This document shows positions 48,762-59,570 of a stretch of 64,000 bases of DNA, in pieces. Positions within the stretch are counted from its first letter, which is position 1. Every line of letters begins with the position of its first letter. Where the stretch lies: positions 2,852,001 through 2,916,000 of the forward strand of contig VCCP01000001.1 of the NCBI GenBank assembly GCA_005765155.1. The letters run 5' to 3'. The position numbers and the translations under genes are program-made. The notes under the pieces were generated by a model. It did no database searches and had not been told where the DNA came from. It was given only the letters and a program-made list of their open reading frames with translations. The stretch comes from Zelopaecilomyces penicillatus. Lineage: Eukaryota; Ascomycota; Sordariomycetes; Hypocreales; Pseudodiploosporaceae.

Positions 48762-49319
48762 GGCTGGCTAATTCATCGATTCATCATAGAAGTTGGCGAC
48801 ACCAATACGCTGATATTTCACTTTGCTGAAACCCAGCAGATTTTACTTTCAAGTTTAGTGTAGCTCGTAATGAATGGTTCAAACAAACCAATTGCAATTA
48901 TGTGTTGTTGTGCTGTGTCTTTGCAGAGGTAGTTGGTAGACAGGTTCAGTGTCCACGACATATGAGATAGGTATGTTACTACAGGCTCTAAATGCAGTAA
49001 TTATATGACTTGCCAAGGTTTGCAAAGTGGGCCTTCACTATGACAAGCAAATATTCGAGGATTAAGTTTCATCCGACCAACAGCTTGCTGATCACGTGCC
49101 CTACACCTGCCCCTACCATTCACACACCCATCGCCCTCTAGGGCCCGAAAACCCTAGTTGAATTCCCGTAGGCCCGCCTAACTTTTCCATTAGTCCGCCG
49201 TCATCACAACACCTACTATTATCGCGATATCCAGATAAATCGGTACGTTCACGACGGCAACTTATTTCCGCTATAGCCTTTTAAAGCGACGCATCATCTG
49301 CTGACACTGAGAAGCAATT
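48762..49319. other. Divergent promoter region of the hypothetical gene and RPS23
   Basis: 0.56 kb between two divergent starts. The RPS23 side carries an AAAACCCTAG telobox-like word (49148-49157) and a C-rich stretch. Confidence 0.5.
49148..49157 (+). promoter_or_regulatory. Telobox-like element before RPS23
   Basis: AAAACCCTAG resembles the AAACCCTAA telobox that Tbf1-type factors bind in many fungal ribosomal-protein promoters. It is 163 nt before the RPS23 start. One imperfect copy only. Confidence 0.35.
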
Positions 49320-49814
49320 ATGGCTGGCGGCAAACCCCGTGGTCTCAACGCCGCTCGCAAGCTGCGAACAAACCGAAAGGACCAGAAATGGGCCGATCTT
49401 CACTATAAGAAGCGTGCTCTAGGCACTGCTTTCAAGTCGTCGCCTTTTGGTGGCTCTTCTCACGCCAAGGGAATTGTCCTCGAAAAGGTCGGTGTCGAAG
49501 CCAAGCAGCCCAACTCCGCCATTCGAAAGTGTGTTCGTGTTCAGTTGATCAAGAACGGCAAGAAGGTCACAGCATTCGGTATGTTTTATCGAAGAATAAT
49601 TATTCCTTTAGGGACAAATTGTTGACACGATATAGTTCCCAATGACGGTTGCTTGAACTTCGTGGACGAGAACGACGAGGTATTGCTTGCTGGTTTCGGT
49701 CGCAAGGGCAAGGCGAAGGGTGATATTCCTGGTGTGCGATTCAAGGTGGTCAAGGTTTCCGGTGTGGGTTTGCTTGCTCTGTGGAAGGAGAAGAAGGAAA
49801 AGCCTCGATCGTAA
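49320..49814 (+). CDS. rps23: 40S ribosomal protein S23 (uS12)
   Basis: Decoding-centre protein of the small ribosomal subunit. Exons 49320-49578 and 49636-49814; the 57-nt phase-1 intron is removed, giving 145 aa, the universal eukaryotic length. The sequence is nearly invariant: [20 protein letters not shown] at the start, [20 protein letters not shown] in the decoding loop, and [21 protein letters not shown] at the end (positions 124-144). Pro64 of the QPNSA motif is the residue known to be prolyl-hydroxylated in yeast. Very confident. Confidence 0.99.
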
Positions 49815-50113
49815 AGGGGGTAATTGAGATGGAGACAACGTCATACTTTTGGCACAAGGAGTCTTACTGGCTTGCTGCATTGGCATTATAGGGTTGGGTT
49901 TAAATCCTGAGAGACGAGTCTCAGAAGATAGATCAAAAGGTCTCTTTGAAAAGGTTACATTGGTGACTCTATACACTTGCAAGAGAACCACGCCCTCACA
50001 TGATCCGACCCAGATTCTTGCCAGGATACCCAAATTCTATCTACGTATACATCACAACGCGATTATCTAGTTCTTTATTTTTTTTCTGGGCAAGGTCAGG
50101 TCTAAGTAAAAGT

Positions 50114-51313
50114 CTACAATGGCTCGGTGTTTTCTGATACCTTGGAGGCTAGGTGAGCGAAGTCGGCAGCCAAACCAACGCTGACGACACCCCCAGTTAT
50201 CCAGCATCCATTGACAAACCACCACCAGCAATCCTTAATGTCCTTTAAATTCACACGCTTGATCATAATGCCTAGAGTTACCAGGGCGCCGCCACAACTA
50301 CCGAGGAAGAAAGCAGGGCCAGCTCCAGCTGCCACTCCCGCCGCGCTAAGTAGAGCGACTTGGGTAATGGCTAATCCTGATAAAACTTGCTTGGTTTGAG
50401 CATCGTGCTTCAATGCGATGCTCTTAATACCTGCCTTTGCATCATCCTTGATGTCCATATGAGCATAAATCATATCGTACAGGACTGTCCAGGCAATATT
50501 CGATCCGTAAAGGCAAGCAGCAGCGGCGAGGGCGGCATGATTAGAGAGTAGATCGATTCCGAGGGCAGGAAACCCCATAAAGGCGCCCCAAGAAAAGGTC
50601 AAGCCCAGAACGAATTGGGGATAGTAGGTTACTCTCTTGGCGAGAGGATAGCTGGCAACAAACAACAAACTAGGGACGGCATAAAAGAGACAAGGTAATG
50701 GGAATTGAAGTAATATGCCCAATCCGGCAAAAAGCTGAAATCCAGTAAAAACGAGGCCCTTGAATGGTGTGACCGCGCCTCGAGCGATTGGTCGCAATCG
50801 CGTCCGACGGACGTGGGGATCCAGATTTCGGTCCCAGAGATCATTGATTGTACATCCAGCTCCTCTCATTACCAGCGCACCAGAAAAAAACAGCAGCGTG
50901 GTACCAGCTACAGAGGCAAATGTGGCCATTGGATCTCCCATCGGGGCTGCCATTAGAGTTGAGAACAGGCAGGGGAAAAAAAGGTAGTACGTGCCAGAAG
51001 GTTTGTCAATGCGAATTAACTCAGCATAAGGAACCCATGACTTGGGAATCAATGACAAAACTCCTGTTTTGGCTGGAGCATAAACTGCTGGGGGGTCTTC
51101 GCTAATTGGTAACCTAGAACTTCCATCGGTAACAATTCGTAATTTGCTCTCTGCCTGTTGAATGGAACTGGTCTGTTGCGAGCGTAGCCATGGCTTTGCA
51201 AAATTCCTGGATGAGACTGGTAGGAGAGTTCGGAATAGATTTCGACCTGGAAAGCAATTTCCATCTCGGGAGAGTCCCCGGAACGCAGTCCTGCGAATGA
51301 CACGGAGACTCAT
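50114..51313 (-). CDS. coq2: 4-hydroxybenzoate polyprenyltransferase, mitochondrial
   Basis: Attaches the polyprenyl tail to 4-hydroxybenzoate in ubiquinone synthesis, in the inner mitochondrial membrane. Single exon, 399 aa. Residues 1-60 are Arg/Ser-rich and poor in acidic residues, a matrix-targeting presequence. The UbiA core begins near residue 95 with LIRIDKPSGTYY. It carries both Asp-rich Mg-diphosphate motifs, NDLWDRNLD at 157-165 and a second from Asp280 to Asp291 (DMIYAHMDIKDD), amid about eight hydrophobic helices. The GCTINDLWDRNLD form is diagnostic for COQ2 rather than for COX10 (haem O synthase). It starts head-to-head with the JmjC gene (0.6 kb). Confidence 0.96.
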   Translation of the reverse strand: MSLRVIRRTAFRGLSRDGNCFPGRNLFRTLLPVSSRNFAKPWLRSQQTSSIQQAESKLRIVTDGSSRLPISEDPPAVYAPAKTGVLSLIPKSWVPYAELIRIDKPSGTYYLFFPCLFSTLMAAPMGDPMATFASVAGTTLLFFSGALVMRGAGCTINDLWDRNLDPHVRRTRLRPIARGAVTPFKGLVFTGFQLFAGLGILLQFPLPCLFYAVPSLLFVASYPLAKRVTYYPQFVLGLTFSWGAFMGFPALGIDLLSNHAALAAAACLYGSNIAWTVLYDMIYAHMDIKDDAKAGIKSIALKHDAQTKQVLSGLAITQVALLSAAGVAAGAGPAFFLGSCGGALVTLGIMIKRVNLKDIKDCWWWFVNGCWITGGVVSVGLAADFAHLASKVSENTEPL

Positions 51314-51919
51314 GAGCTCGCTGAAGTCCTTAACAGAATGTTTGAAGACTGCTGATGTGAGGGCAACAGCTCATGTAAGACGTACACCGTAGCTTATTTA
51401 CCCTTGACATGCGTTGGATGATTGAACCCCTAACTGTGCAGTAAGAGAGAGAATTTACTATTATTCGTCAACCTCAACAGAGAAACATTTAGACAAATTT
51501 AACTTAGTATCCTTCGTGATCAAACTGATAAGCTGTCACGTGGACGGTGGGTGTACCTAAAGCTCATGCATGTATTCGGCCACCAAAGCTCCACTATAAT
51601 AAGCTCCCCTCCCTTAGCGCGAAGATAAGCTAATTAATTGTAGTAGCGCGTGGCTCTTTGCGCGACCAGTTCCACCTTCAGCCTGCCCAAACTCCTACTG
51701 TCATCATTTCAATAATCTTTCTTCGCTGTCGGTCGCACTTCATTGCACCCAGCGCAAGGCTGATCGTACGGCCCATGGTACCGTTACAAGCCGTTTAAGG
51801 CCCCTCATAGCGTCATCTGCTAAATTCTATGATACACTGTTGATACCCACACATATTACGAACTCCCTAGAAGAAACCCTCCTAGTTGTGAACCTCGGAA
51901 AGCAACAAATGTCGATAGG
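51314..51919. other. Divergent promoter region of COQ2 and the JmjC gene
   Basis: 0.6 kb between starts, with no open frame of note. The JmjC side has an overlapping upstream ORF beginning at 51909. Confidence 0.5.
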
Positions 51920-51989
51920 ATGGCGCCCTCACAACACCCTCAAGCGAAATTCGATCCAGTTCCTCCAGATCTTGACTTACCAGCGCTAG
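51909..51989 (+). promoter_or_regulatory. Upstream ORF overlapping the JmjC start
   Basis: An ATG 11 nt before the main start opens a 26-codon frame in another phase that ends at a TAG inside the JmjC coding region. The main ATG has the better context (A at -3, G at +4), so leaky scanning would be needed if transcripts begin upstream of it. Confidence 0.45.
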
Positions 51990-54900
51990 TTGATCGTACA
52001 CCGAATTTCAAATGGGTACAGCGGGTTTCGCGAGCGCAAATACGAAACCTTGGGCAACAGGAGTTCGAGAAACTTGTCGCGATTCACGTCATCGCAGGTG
52101 GAAAGCCCCTGGTCATTGAGGGCTGGGACGCCGTGCTACCGCAAGATCTTTTTGATGTTGCATGGTTAGAACAGACTTACGACAAAAAGCGTTCGTGTTT
52201 CTCTCTCGTCCTCTCTTTCTTTCCTCCGTCGTTCAATTGTTGCTTACGGTTCTCTTGATACAGAGGAGAGTGTACGAGATATAGTCAGTGCTACGGATAT
52301 TCCCATGACCACTGGCCATTACTTGCGATCGATGAAACAGCTTACAAACCAATGGTCCGTCAACAATTTTCGTGACGAGCGTAGACAGCGGCTCTATCTA
52401 AAAGATATCGACTGTCCCCACGAATGGCGAAAAGCGCTGCAGAAAGCCATACACCCAAATCTCTTCTACCTGAACGGAAATGTCAGTGCAACAGGCGAGA
52501 ATGAATCAGAAGATGAACATGTGTTCAGGAGCGAGGCGGCAGTCGCACCCGCTGGTGACCTTATGTCAAGCTTGCCCCAGGTGATGCGTGCAGAAAACCT
52601 CATGTGCTATATTGGGCACGAAGGTACTTTCACCCCAGCACACCGTGAAATGTGTGCATCTCTGGGTCACAATATTATGGTGGAAGCGTCAAAGGATGAA
52701 AATGGGGAGAAGCCGGGAAGCTCGATATGGTTCATGACTGAGAGTAAAGATCGCGCAGTTGTGAGAGAATACTTTCTTTCAATGCTTGGTCATGACATCG
52801 AGATAGAAAAACATTTCGCCCAGATCAATGCATGGAAGAAGGCACCCTTCGATGTTTATATCGTCGAACAACGTGTTGGCGACTTCATTCTTGTTCCTCC
52901 TTTGGCAGCTCATCAGGTGTGGAACCGTGGCACACGAACTATGAAGGTCGCTTGGAATCGCACGACTGTAGAAACCTTGACAATGGCACTACATGAAGCA
53001 CTCCCCAAGGCACGACTAGTTTGTCGCGATGAGCAATATAAGAACAAAGCAATCATCTACTATACATTGCATAAATACCATGGAGAGCTTCAGAATATGG
53101 AGCAAAATGCCGAAATGACTCAGATGAGCTTCATGGGCATAGGTCACGACATTATCAGGAATTCACCCCGCGCGAGGCAGCTAGCGAGTGATTTCAAGAA
53201 GCTATTTGCTCTTTTCACAGAGGTTCTCATCGACGAGGTATTCGCTTTTAAAGAAAAGGAAGTTGAGTTCCTTCCCTTCGACTCTTGCGTTGTCTGCTCC
53301 TACTGTCGGTCCAATGTTTTCAATCGCTTCTTGACCTGCAAGCACTGCGTCCGAACATTGGCGGATGGAGAGGAAGATGCATATGATGTCTGCATGGAGT
53401 GTTACGCTATGGGTCGATCATGTGCTTGCCTTTCTGGTCTGCGATGGTGCGAACAATGGTCTTGGTCAGAGCTGGTAGATAGTTATGAAAGTTGGAGAGC
53501 CATGGTTATCATGAACGATGGGTTTGTGGACATTGAACATTCTCCGCAGCCCCTCGAAATAGCCCGTCAAAAATCAGGAAAGAAATCCGTGGCTCAAATT
53601 TGCCAAGAAGCATTGAGAAGACGTCCTTGGAAGGACATTACTAAACCAGAACGTGAGAATACGCCCAGTGACTCTGAACAGGATGGAGCAGGTGACAAAG
53701 TGAAAAAGAAGCCGAAGCGAAAAAAGAAGAAAGGCGAGGTGCGCCGCTGTCATGTTTGCTGCCACAAAGATTACAGCTACAGGGTACATTTGTGCACGAA
53801 TCCTGGCTGTACCGAGGGTTACTGCTACGGCGTTTTGTACAGAGCTTTTGATATGATGCCTCAGAAAGTTCTAGAGGACGAGCATTGGCAATGCCCTAAG
53901 TGTCTCGGTATATGCAACTGTGGTCACTGTCGCCGTGCGGGAACTACAAACCCATACACGCCAAAAAACACATCTCTTGGGCATGACACACGACCAATCG
54001 CAGATGACCGCAGTGTTGAAGCTCTAGTTGACTTCCGAGTTCATAATCTGTCATGGTTGAAAGCGGCTGGGGAAGAGAGTCGCAGCAAGGATAGCAAACG
54101 AATGCAGCGCCTTCGAGAGCAGGCCGACGATGCCAAAGCACAGGGCTTGACAGAAGAGGTAGAGGTGGAGCGGCAAATCCAGGATGAGAACGATGCCCTG
54201 GCCACTCAGAGAGCTCATGTGGAAGTGGTTACATTGAATGGATACGGTGATCAGAGCCATGTGCTCAGTATACAAGGGTCTATGATGACAGAAGACCCTC
54301 CACATGAGCCAGCCAATCAATTTGATGAGGAGAATGCACCATTGAATTCAGTTACGATTGTTGCTCACGGATCAAATGAAGAAGTACATGACACCACTTC
54401 ATATCCGGACCCCTCTGTTTTTGCACGCCAGAGAATTGGTATGGGCTATTACGAACAGGATGACACTCCGGATAAGATTCTATTCGACCCCTATCAGGTT
54501 CCTTCAGCTGCCTCACTAAGACTTGATGAGCCTGATGTACCGGAATTTGTAAAGAAGTCCATTCGAGCAGCAAAGAGAAGGGCAAGGAGAGAGAACGAGG
54601 ATCCAGACTTCGTCGTTGGCAAGGGACATCACAGAAAATCACGGCTCATTCAAGAACCCGACTTTCTCGACAGCATGGACCCAGCTCTTTTCGACACCGC
54701 TCAATCTGCCCCTGAGATCCCGATGCAAGAATCTGAACAAGAGGAGCCTTCAAGAGACACAGAGGGAACTCCCAAAAATGTACAGGATAGCACTGAGGCA
54801 GCGTCACAGAGGAAGCTAACTGTTCCTCGCTTTGATGCAAACGAGCCAGTCTTGCGACATGCCAAACCCTTGACATCCTATGTGGAGTTAGACGATGCTG

Positions 54901-56150
54901 ATTTAGAGGACATTGAGGAGCTTGGGGCTACAACTCAACACACAGTGCCGATCTCGCCGACCGGCGAAGAGACAAATGTGAATGAAGAGCCCAAAAGTGC
55001 CATCGATTTGGCCGCGGACGCTGTGCGTGCGATCCTTGGGCAGCCTATGTCTGAAGTATTGACTACGCCAAAACCGGCTGAAACCTCAGCCCAAAGTACA
55101 CTTCCAAGAAAACGAGGTCGCCCCCCCAAACGCCAGTCAATAGCAACCTCTTCTCCTCATCATGTCAGTTCGGTTCCTCATGTGCCGTCTACTGTGGAGG
55201 GCAGCATTAAGAGAGGCCGAGGTCGTCCAAAGAAGATATTTATCCCGGAACCGGCTGATGTGTCCGATGATGATGTTGTTGATAACGATGATCCAGGCAG
55301 CTATTCGCTCCAGGATTCTGAGCCGGCAGCTAGCAGACTACGGCATGGCCGCAAGTCATTCCAGCAAGTCGATGACGAAGACGCTACAAAAGCTGAAGGG
55401 CAGCCACGACATTTATTTTCACGACGCATAGGTGTCACCACCATTGCAGCTGCCAGCGCAGAGTTGGAACCTGTGAATGATGAAGTATCTGAGGCCCCTG
55501 TTGATGATGGAGCTTCCGAAATTCCAGCAGATAAAGTTGTCAGTGGTCGAAAGCGAGGCCGCCCTCGAAAATCTAACATAACTGCGGAGACACCACTGTC
55601 GAACAAGATTTCAACAGCAGACTCCCAATTCATGTCCATGGCTGAGCGAATGGCGCTAAGAGGGAGGGGGTTTAAAATTGGCAAAAGCAGATCCAACAAC
55701 GTTAATGCCGGATTGTCCGCAGAGCAGACCCCACGGTCCCATGACGACACGGTTTCCAGGGTGGTAGATGAGAAAACCGAACCGCAGCAGAGCCACATTA
55801 TGACTCCTAGTAAAACGATTGATACAGCATTGGAGAATGCGATGGATGACTCGCCAGCCTCCTCCTCCTCCTCCATTGGTCAACACGGCTCGATGGTTTC
55901 TTCACCGGCGCAAGGACGCCGCATTCGTGGTCCTACCGTTTTGAGGCTTGCAGATGCAACACCGGACGCAGAGGAGCATGAGGAAGAGTCTAGTTGGGGT
56001 GGATCTAGCGCTGGGGAAGACATTCCGTCCAGGCCTCCACCCACTTATACTAATGGTAGTGAAGGTGGTAGAGGCTCAGGCAGAGGAAATAGCAGAGGGA
56101 GGGGTAGGGGTAGGGGTAGGGGTAGAGGAAGGCCCAAATCCCTCGTCTAG
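51920..56150 (+). CDS. JmjC / zf-4CXXC_R1 / AT-hook chromatin protein
   Basis: Two exons, 51920-52190 and 52264-56150, with a 73-nt intron removed in phase 1; 1385 aa. In order: a JmjC-type cupin at about 195-330, with iron-ligand candidates His217, Glu219 (HxE) and His307; a Cys-rich block from Cys432 (CVVCSYC, CKHC, CMEC); a second Cys-rich block at about 585-650 (CHVCCHKDY ... HWQCPKCLGICNCGHC) matching zf-4CXXC_R1, the CDCA7-family finger; a long acidic disordered region; AT-hooks near 1040, 1076 and 1187 (KRGRPPK, RGRGRPKK, KRGRPRK); and a final Arg-Gly tract near 1367-1384. JmjC plus R1 finger resembles plant IBM1-type demethylases and fungal regulators of DNA/H3K9 methylation such as Neurospora DMM-1. 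A nuclear, chromatin-bound demethylase or a catalytically altered regulator is inferred; the substrate is unknown. Confidence 0.85.
56101..56122 (+). repeat. GGGGTA tandem repeat within coding sequence (G-quadruplex motif)
   Basis: Four runs of four G spaced by TA at 56101-104, 107-110, 113-116 and 119-122, on the coding strand of the JmjC gene, encoding alternating Arg-Gly. Ideal intramolecular G-quadruplex spacing in DNA and mRNA. Confidence 0.85.
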
Positions 56151-57219
56151 GGCTGCTAGGCTTTGTTATAACTATCATTTGGAACTAGTTATACCAGAGA
56201 ACGAGAATTATTTGGGTAGACTGAGTTATCGTAGATACCTGTGGTACTTGAAATGCAATGCAACTAACTAATTACATTGGTGTGTTGTAGCATCTTCAGC
56301 AGCATGTCTTGCCGAGTGATATTCCTGTCGTTACAAATGAAACGAATATGCTCGACTATTATTACTTTCTCGAAAGGACCTGGTCAAATAGGGACGAATG
56401 CTAATAAAGGGTGTGACAATGCGTTAAACTACGAGGGATTATAGATGCTGGCTCCTGTTGTCAAGTTCTCTTGAGCTGACTAGCACCGCAATTGGCGTTT
56501 AAGGTCTTTTTTGGTAGTCTAACCGTTTGTAAATCCTTGGTCGGCTTTGGTTGCTTTTAAGTCTCATGTAAGGGTTACCTTCCTGCTGGGGCCAAATAGT
56601 ATTAGGTGTAGATACCGTTCAACATATTAATATCGAATATGCCGTAGAACCTTCAAATGAGGGGGCATGCAGTCAATGCGTTGCTGCAAATCACTGTATG
56701 AGGAAGGTCCTCCGAAACAGGTACTGCCATCAACTACCGTGCCTGTAACCACTAGTAGGGAAATACTACTACTTTAAAGGTTATACTAATACTCAATGGA
56801 CTTGCCCGAGCCATAGATTTGTAAATGTGGAATCCGGCCGGGAAGCAACGAGTCGGCTCTCTGTGTGGGTGGAGCAAAACGCTATAGCATCTGCATCAAG
56901 TTTGTGAAGCAGATACACTACTCACATATTGAATCAATCCTTTATTACAGCAAGACGACAAAAAAGTACAAAAACCTTGCATCCCCCCATCAGCCTGGGG
57001 CGGTCGAAGGCCGTCGTGGTTGCTCCTATTCATACCTTTTGCACGTCCCCACCCGAGCTGTGTCACCAGAGAGGTTGTGAAAATCTGCCCATGACCAAGA
57101 GGCATATTCGTTCATCATACCTGTTCTTGCTCCTCTCAAACTAATCACTCTTTTATTGGATGAAGCAAGGGAGTAAGGTCGGTAATAGGAAGAGCTAAAG
57201 AAATCGGCACAGAAGTGCC
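56151..57219. other. Intergenic region between the JmjC and acid phosphatase genes
   Basis: 1.07 kb. It contains the 3' flank of the JmjC gene and the promoter of the phosphatase gene; no frame longer than about 75 codons and no marked repeats. Confidence 0.5.
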
Positions 57220-59024
57220 ATGTCCGCTCATATCAGGGGCAGTAGCGTCATAATCGCCATGCTTGCGATGGTTCTCCAGCTATTTCCGGCCTGGGGTTTG
57301 CCGGGATCCCATAGAAATGCACAATGGTATCCCCCAGCCCGGAATCAGATCAACAACTTAACAACGGCACTCTATGGGGAAGGTGTCTATGACTTCATAT
57401 ACAACTCGTCGGTCACTCCAGATGGAGCTTATGGTACATATAACTGGTGTAACATGCCGCATGTGAGGAACTTTGAGTATGTTAAAGCAGGAGAAGACTA
57501 TGAACTACAATATGTTGAACTGGTGAGTCGTTTACTTTTCACTTTCTCGTCCTATTCTATTTAATTTCTGGTTTGGGGGAGCAGCAGTTGCCCATGCTAC
57601 CTCTCTCAGACTTGTGTTATATAAAATCAAGACACCCTATTCTTTGCTTTGTAAATCTCCACCCCTAGACACATCCTCGTTCAGTCAACACTATTCACGG
57701 GGTAGATGGGGTGATTTAATCTGACCAAATACTTTAATCATCCACTAGATGCAAAGACACCACAAACGAACGCCTTATTCTTCAAACTCCTTCCCCATTG
57801 AACCATATCGCTGGGACTGCGATGATGTAAGACTTCATCTCTACGGGCAGCCTTCAGGCGGTCCTGGTGCTGCTGAAGTGTACCGCCAAGTCCAGACCTC
57901 TGGTTTGAATCCTTTTCTGGCGCATGGTTGGATTGGAACTTGTCGGTTTCCTCAGATCACAGCTGAGGGACTGCAAGACTCTTGGCAACACGGTGCTGAT
58001 CTATATTCCGTATATCGGAATCTACTCGGCTTGTTGCCCATTACGAGCGAAGATGGCACAGCACACAGAGCCAAGGTCAGTTATCGTGTCACAAATAACA
58101 TGATTACCAGCCAGGTTGGTGGCATGGTCATCAGCGGCATGTGGAATACAACTCACTCGTTTCCGCTCCTTGTTGAGGTACGCAGAATCACGCACCTTAA
58201 ATTTTTCTTTAATGTCTTGGCTAATTCCTATGATGTTCTAGCCCGAAGGCGTAGACAGCCTCGAACCTCAATACGACTGTGTTTTGGCTGATGAGATTTT
58301 TAAGTCCATTAAATCGAAAGCTAATCCTGACTGGGCGAAGCATCTGGACTCCGCTGCAGATATCTTCCATCAACTTGACAGTCTCTCCGGAGTTCCTGTT
58401 ACAGATCCCGGTTTCCACACCTCTTTTGATCACTATTATGACAACCTATCTGCACGGCAATGTCACGGCAAGCCTCTTCCTTGCAAGGCTATGAATGGCA
58501 CCAATGATACTGAATGTATAACTACTCGACTTGCCGAGACTGTCTACCGCTTGGGTCACTGGGAGTACAGCTATATCTATCGCGATCATCCATCATCGCT
58601 TGCAGCCAGCACTGCCTCGCTTGGTGTCTGGATTGGACAGTTAGTGGGCCACATCAGAGACGTAATGGCCGGCACGACCAAAGTTGTTTACTTCCACAAT
58701 ATAGCACATGATGGTTCCGTTTCTCGTCTCCTCTCTATTCTGCAAGTGGATAGCATGGTTTGGCCTGGTATGGGCGCTGAGATCGTGTTTGAGCTATACC
58801 GCAAAAAGGCAAGATCTCGCCTAGGACGAGAGGTCACAGTTGGTCCTCAATTCCCGGAGAGTAAGTTTTATATCCGTATCTTATTTGGCGGCAAAGTTCT
58901 CAAATCATCACATCCCACACTTGGATTGATCGACATGATTCCAGTGCAGATATTGCTAGACTATTTAGAGAGTTTGATTGGCAAAGAACCCAGTTTTATC
59001 AGAAAAATCTGTCAGAGGGGTTGA
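57220..59024 (+). CDS. Secreted histidine acid phosphatase (branch 2)
   Basis: Phosphomonoesterase of the histidine phosphatase superfamily, probably extracellular phosphate scavenging. Exons 57220-57522, 57749-58177 and 58242-59024, 504 aa. The first 26 residues are a signal peptide (hydrophobic IIAMLAMVLQLFPAWG core). The catalytic RHxxRxP motif is R104-H-H-K-R-T-P110 at the start of exon 2, and the proton-donor HD pair is His400-Asp401. Several Cys and NxT/S sequons support secretion. Intron 1 (226 nt) is about three times its neighbours; intron 2 is 64 nt. The end is an ordinary hydrophilic tail with no GPI signal. It differs from phytase PhyA (RHGxRxP) in having His in place of Gly. Phytase or a phosphoxylose-phosphatase-like enzyme cannot be separated by eye. 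Confidence 0.85.
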
Positions 59025-59570
59025 CTCATTGTGGGTGATAGGTTTGACAAAGAATAGTGCGATTCGCATAATAGATATTTTGCTCTTCGTGTATTATATC
59101 TTATCCATATTCCAATTGTTTGCGCACCCTTCCAAGCTATGCTTATATAACCATATTATAATGCAAGTTACTAAAACTTCTCAGGGCGCTTTACATGATT
59201 AGTATTACATTAAGCTACCACCGAATGTATACTTAGCCATACATAGCTCTTTCGTAAAGCTAAGAAGGGTATAGTTTTACATAGTATTCAATATAGCTGT
59301 AATAAAGTCTAAACTTCAGCTACTAGGTAGCAGTCACCAGCAATCACCAGCATGTTTGCCAGCGCTGTAGCTTTCTACAGCATCCCGCAAGGTGCACTGT
59401 AACTGTATGCGACGGTGTGGTGATGCTACGAACAACGTGCGAATAGCGAATAGCAATACGCTTAATAAATGTATTCATAGATACAGAATTAATAAAATGT
59501 GGTTCTAATGTCTTTGCTATCATTATGGGGCATATATCTATCCATCGGGCGTCTTTGTTGGATTTGGGGG
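59025..59570. other. Convergent 3' spacer between acid phosphatase and BET4
   Basis: A/T-rich with many TATA words at 59060-59330. Around 59439-59459 a GCGAATA duplication precedes AGCAATAC, a 14-mer shared with 14469-14482. Possible remnant of a small transposon; nothing codes. Confidence 0.45.

Noticed and set aside
49608..50033. 141-codon minus-strand frame over RPS23
   Set aside because: Antisense to RPS23 exon 2 and its 3' flank; no domain and no plausible start context.
59341..59380. CRISPR-like or tandem repeat (TCACCAGCA units)
   Set aside because: Only two to three imperfect 9-10 nt units without spacers, and the genome is eukaryotic.
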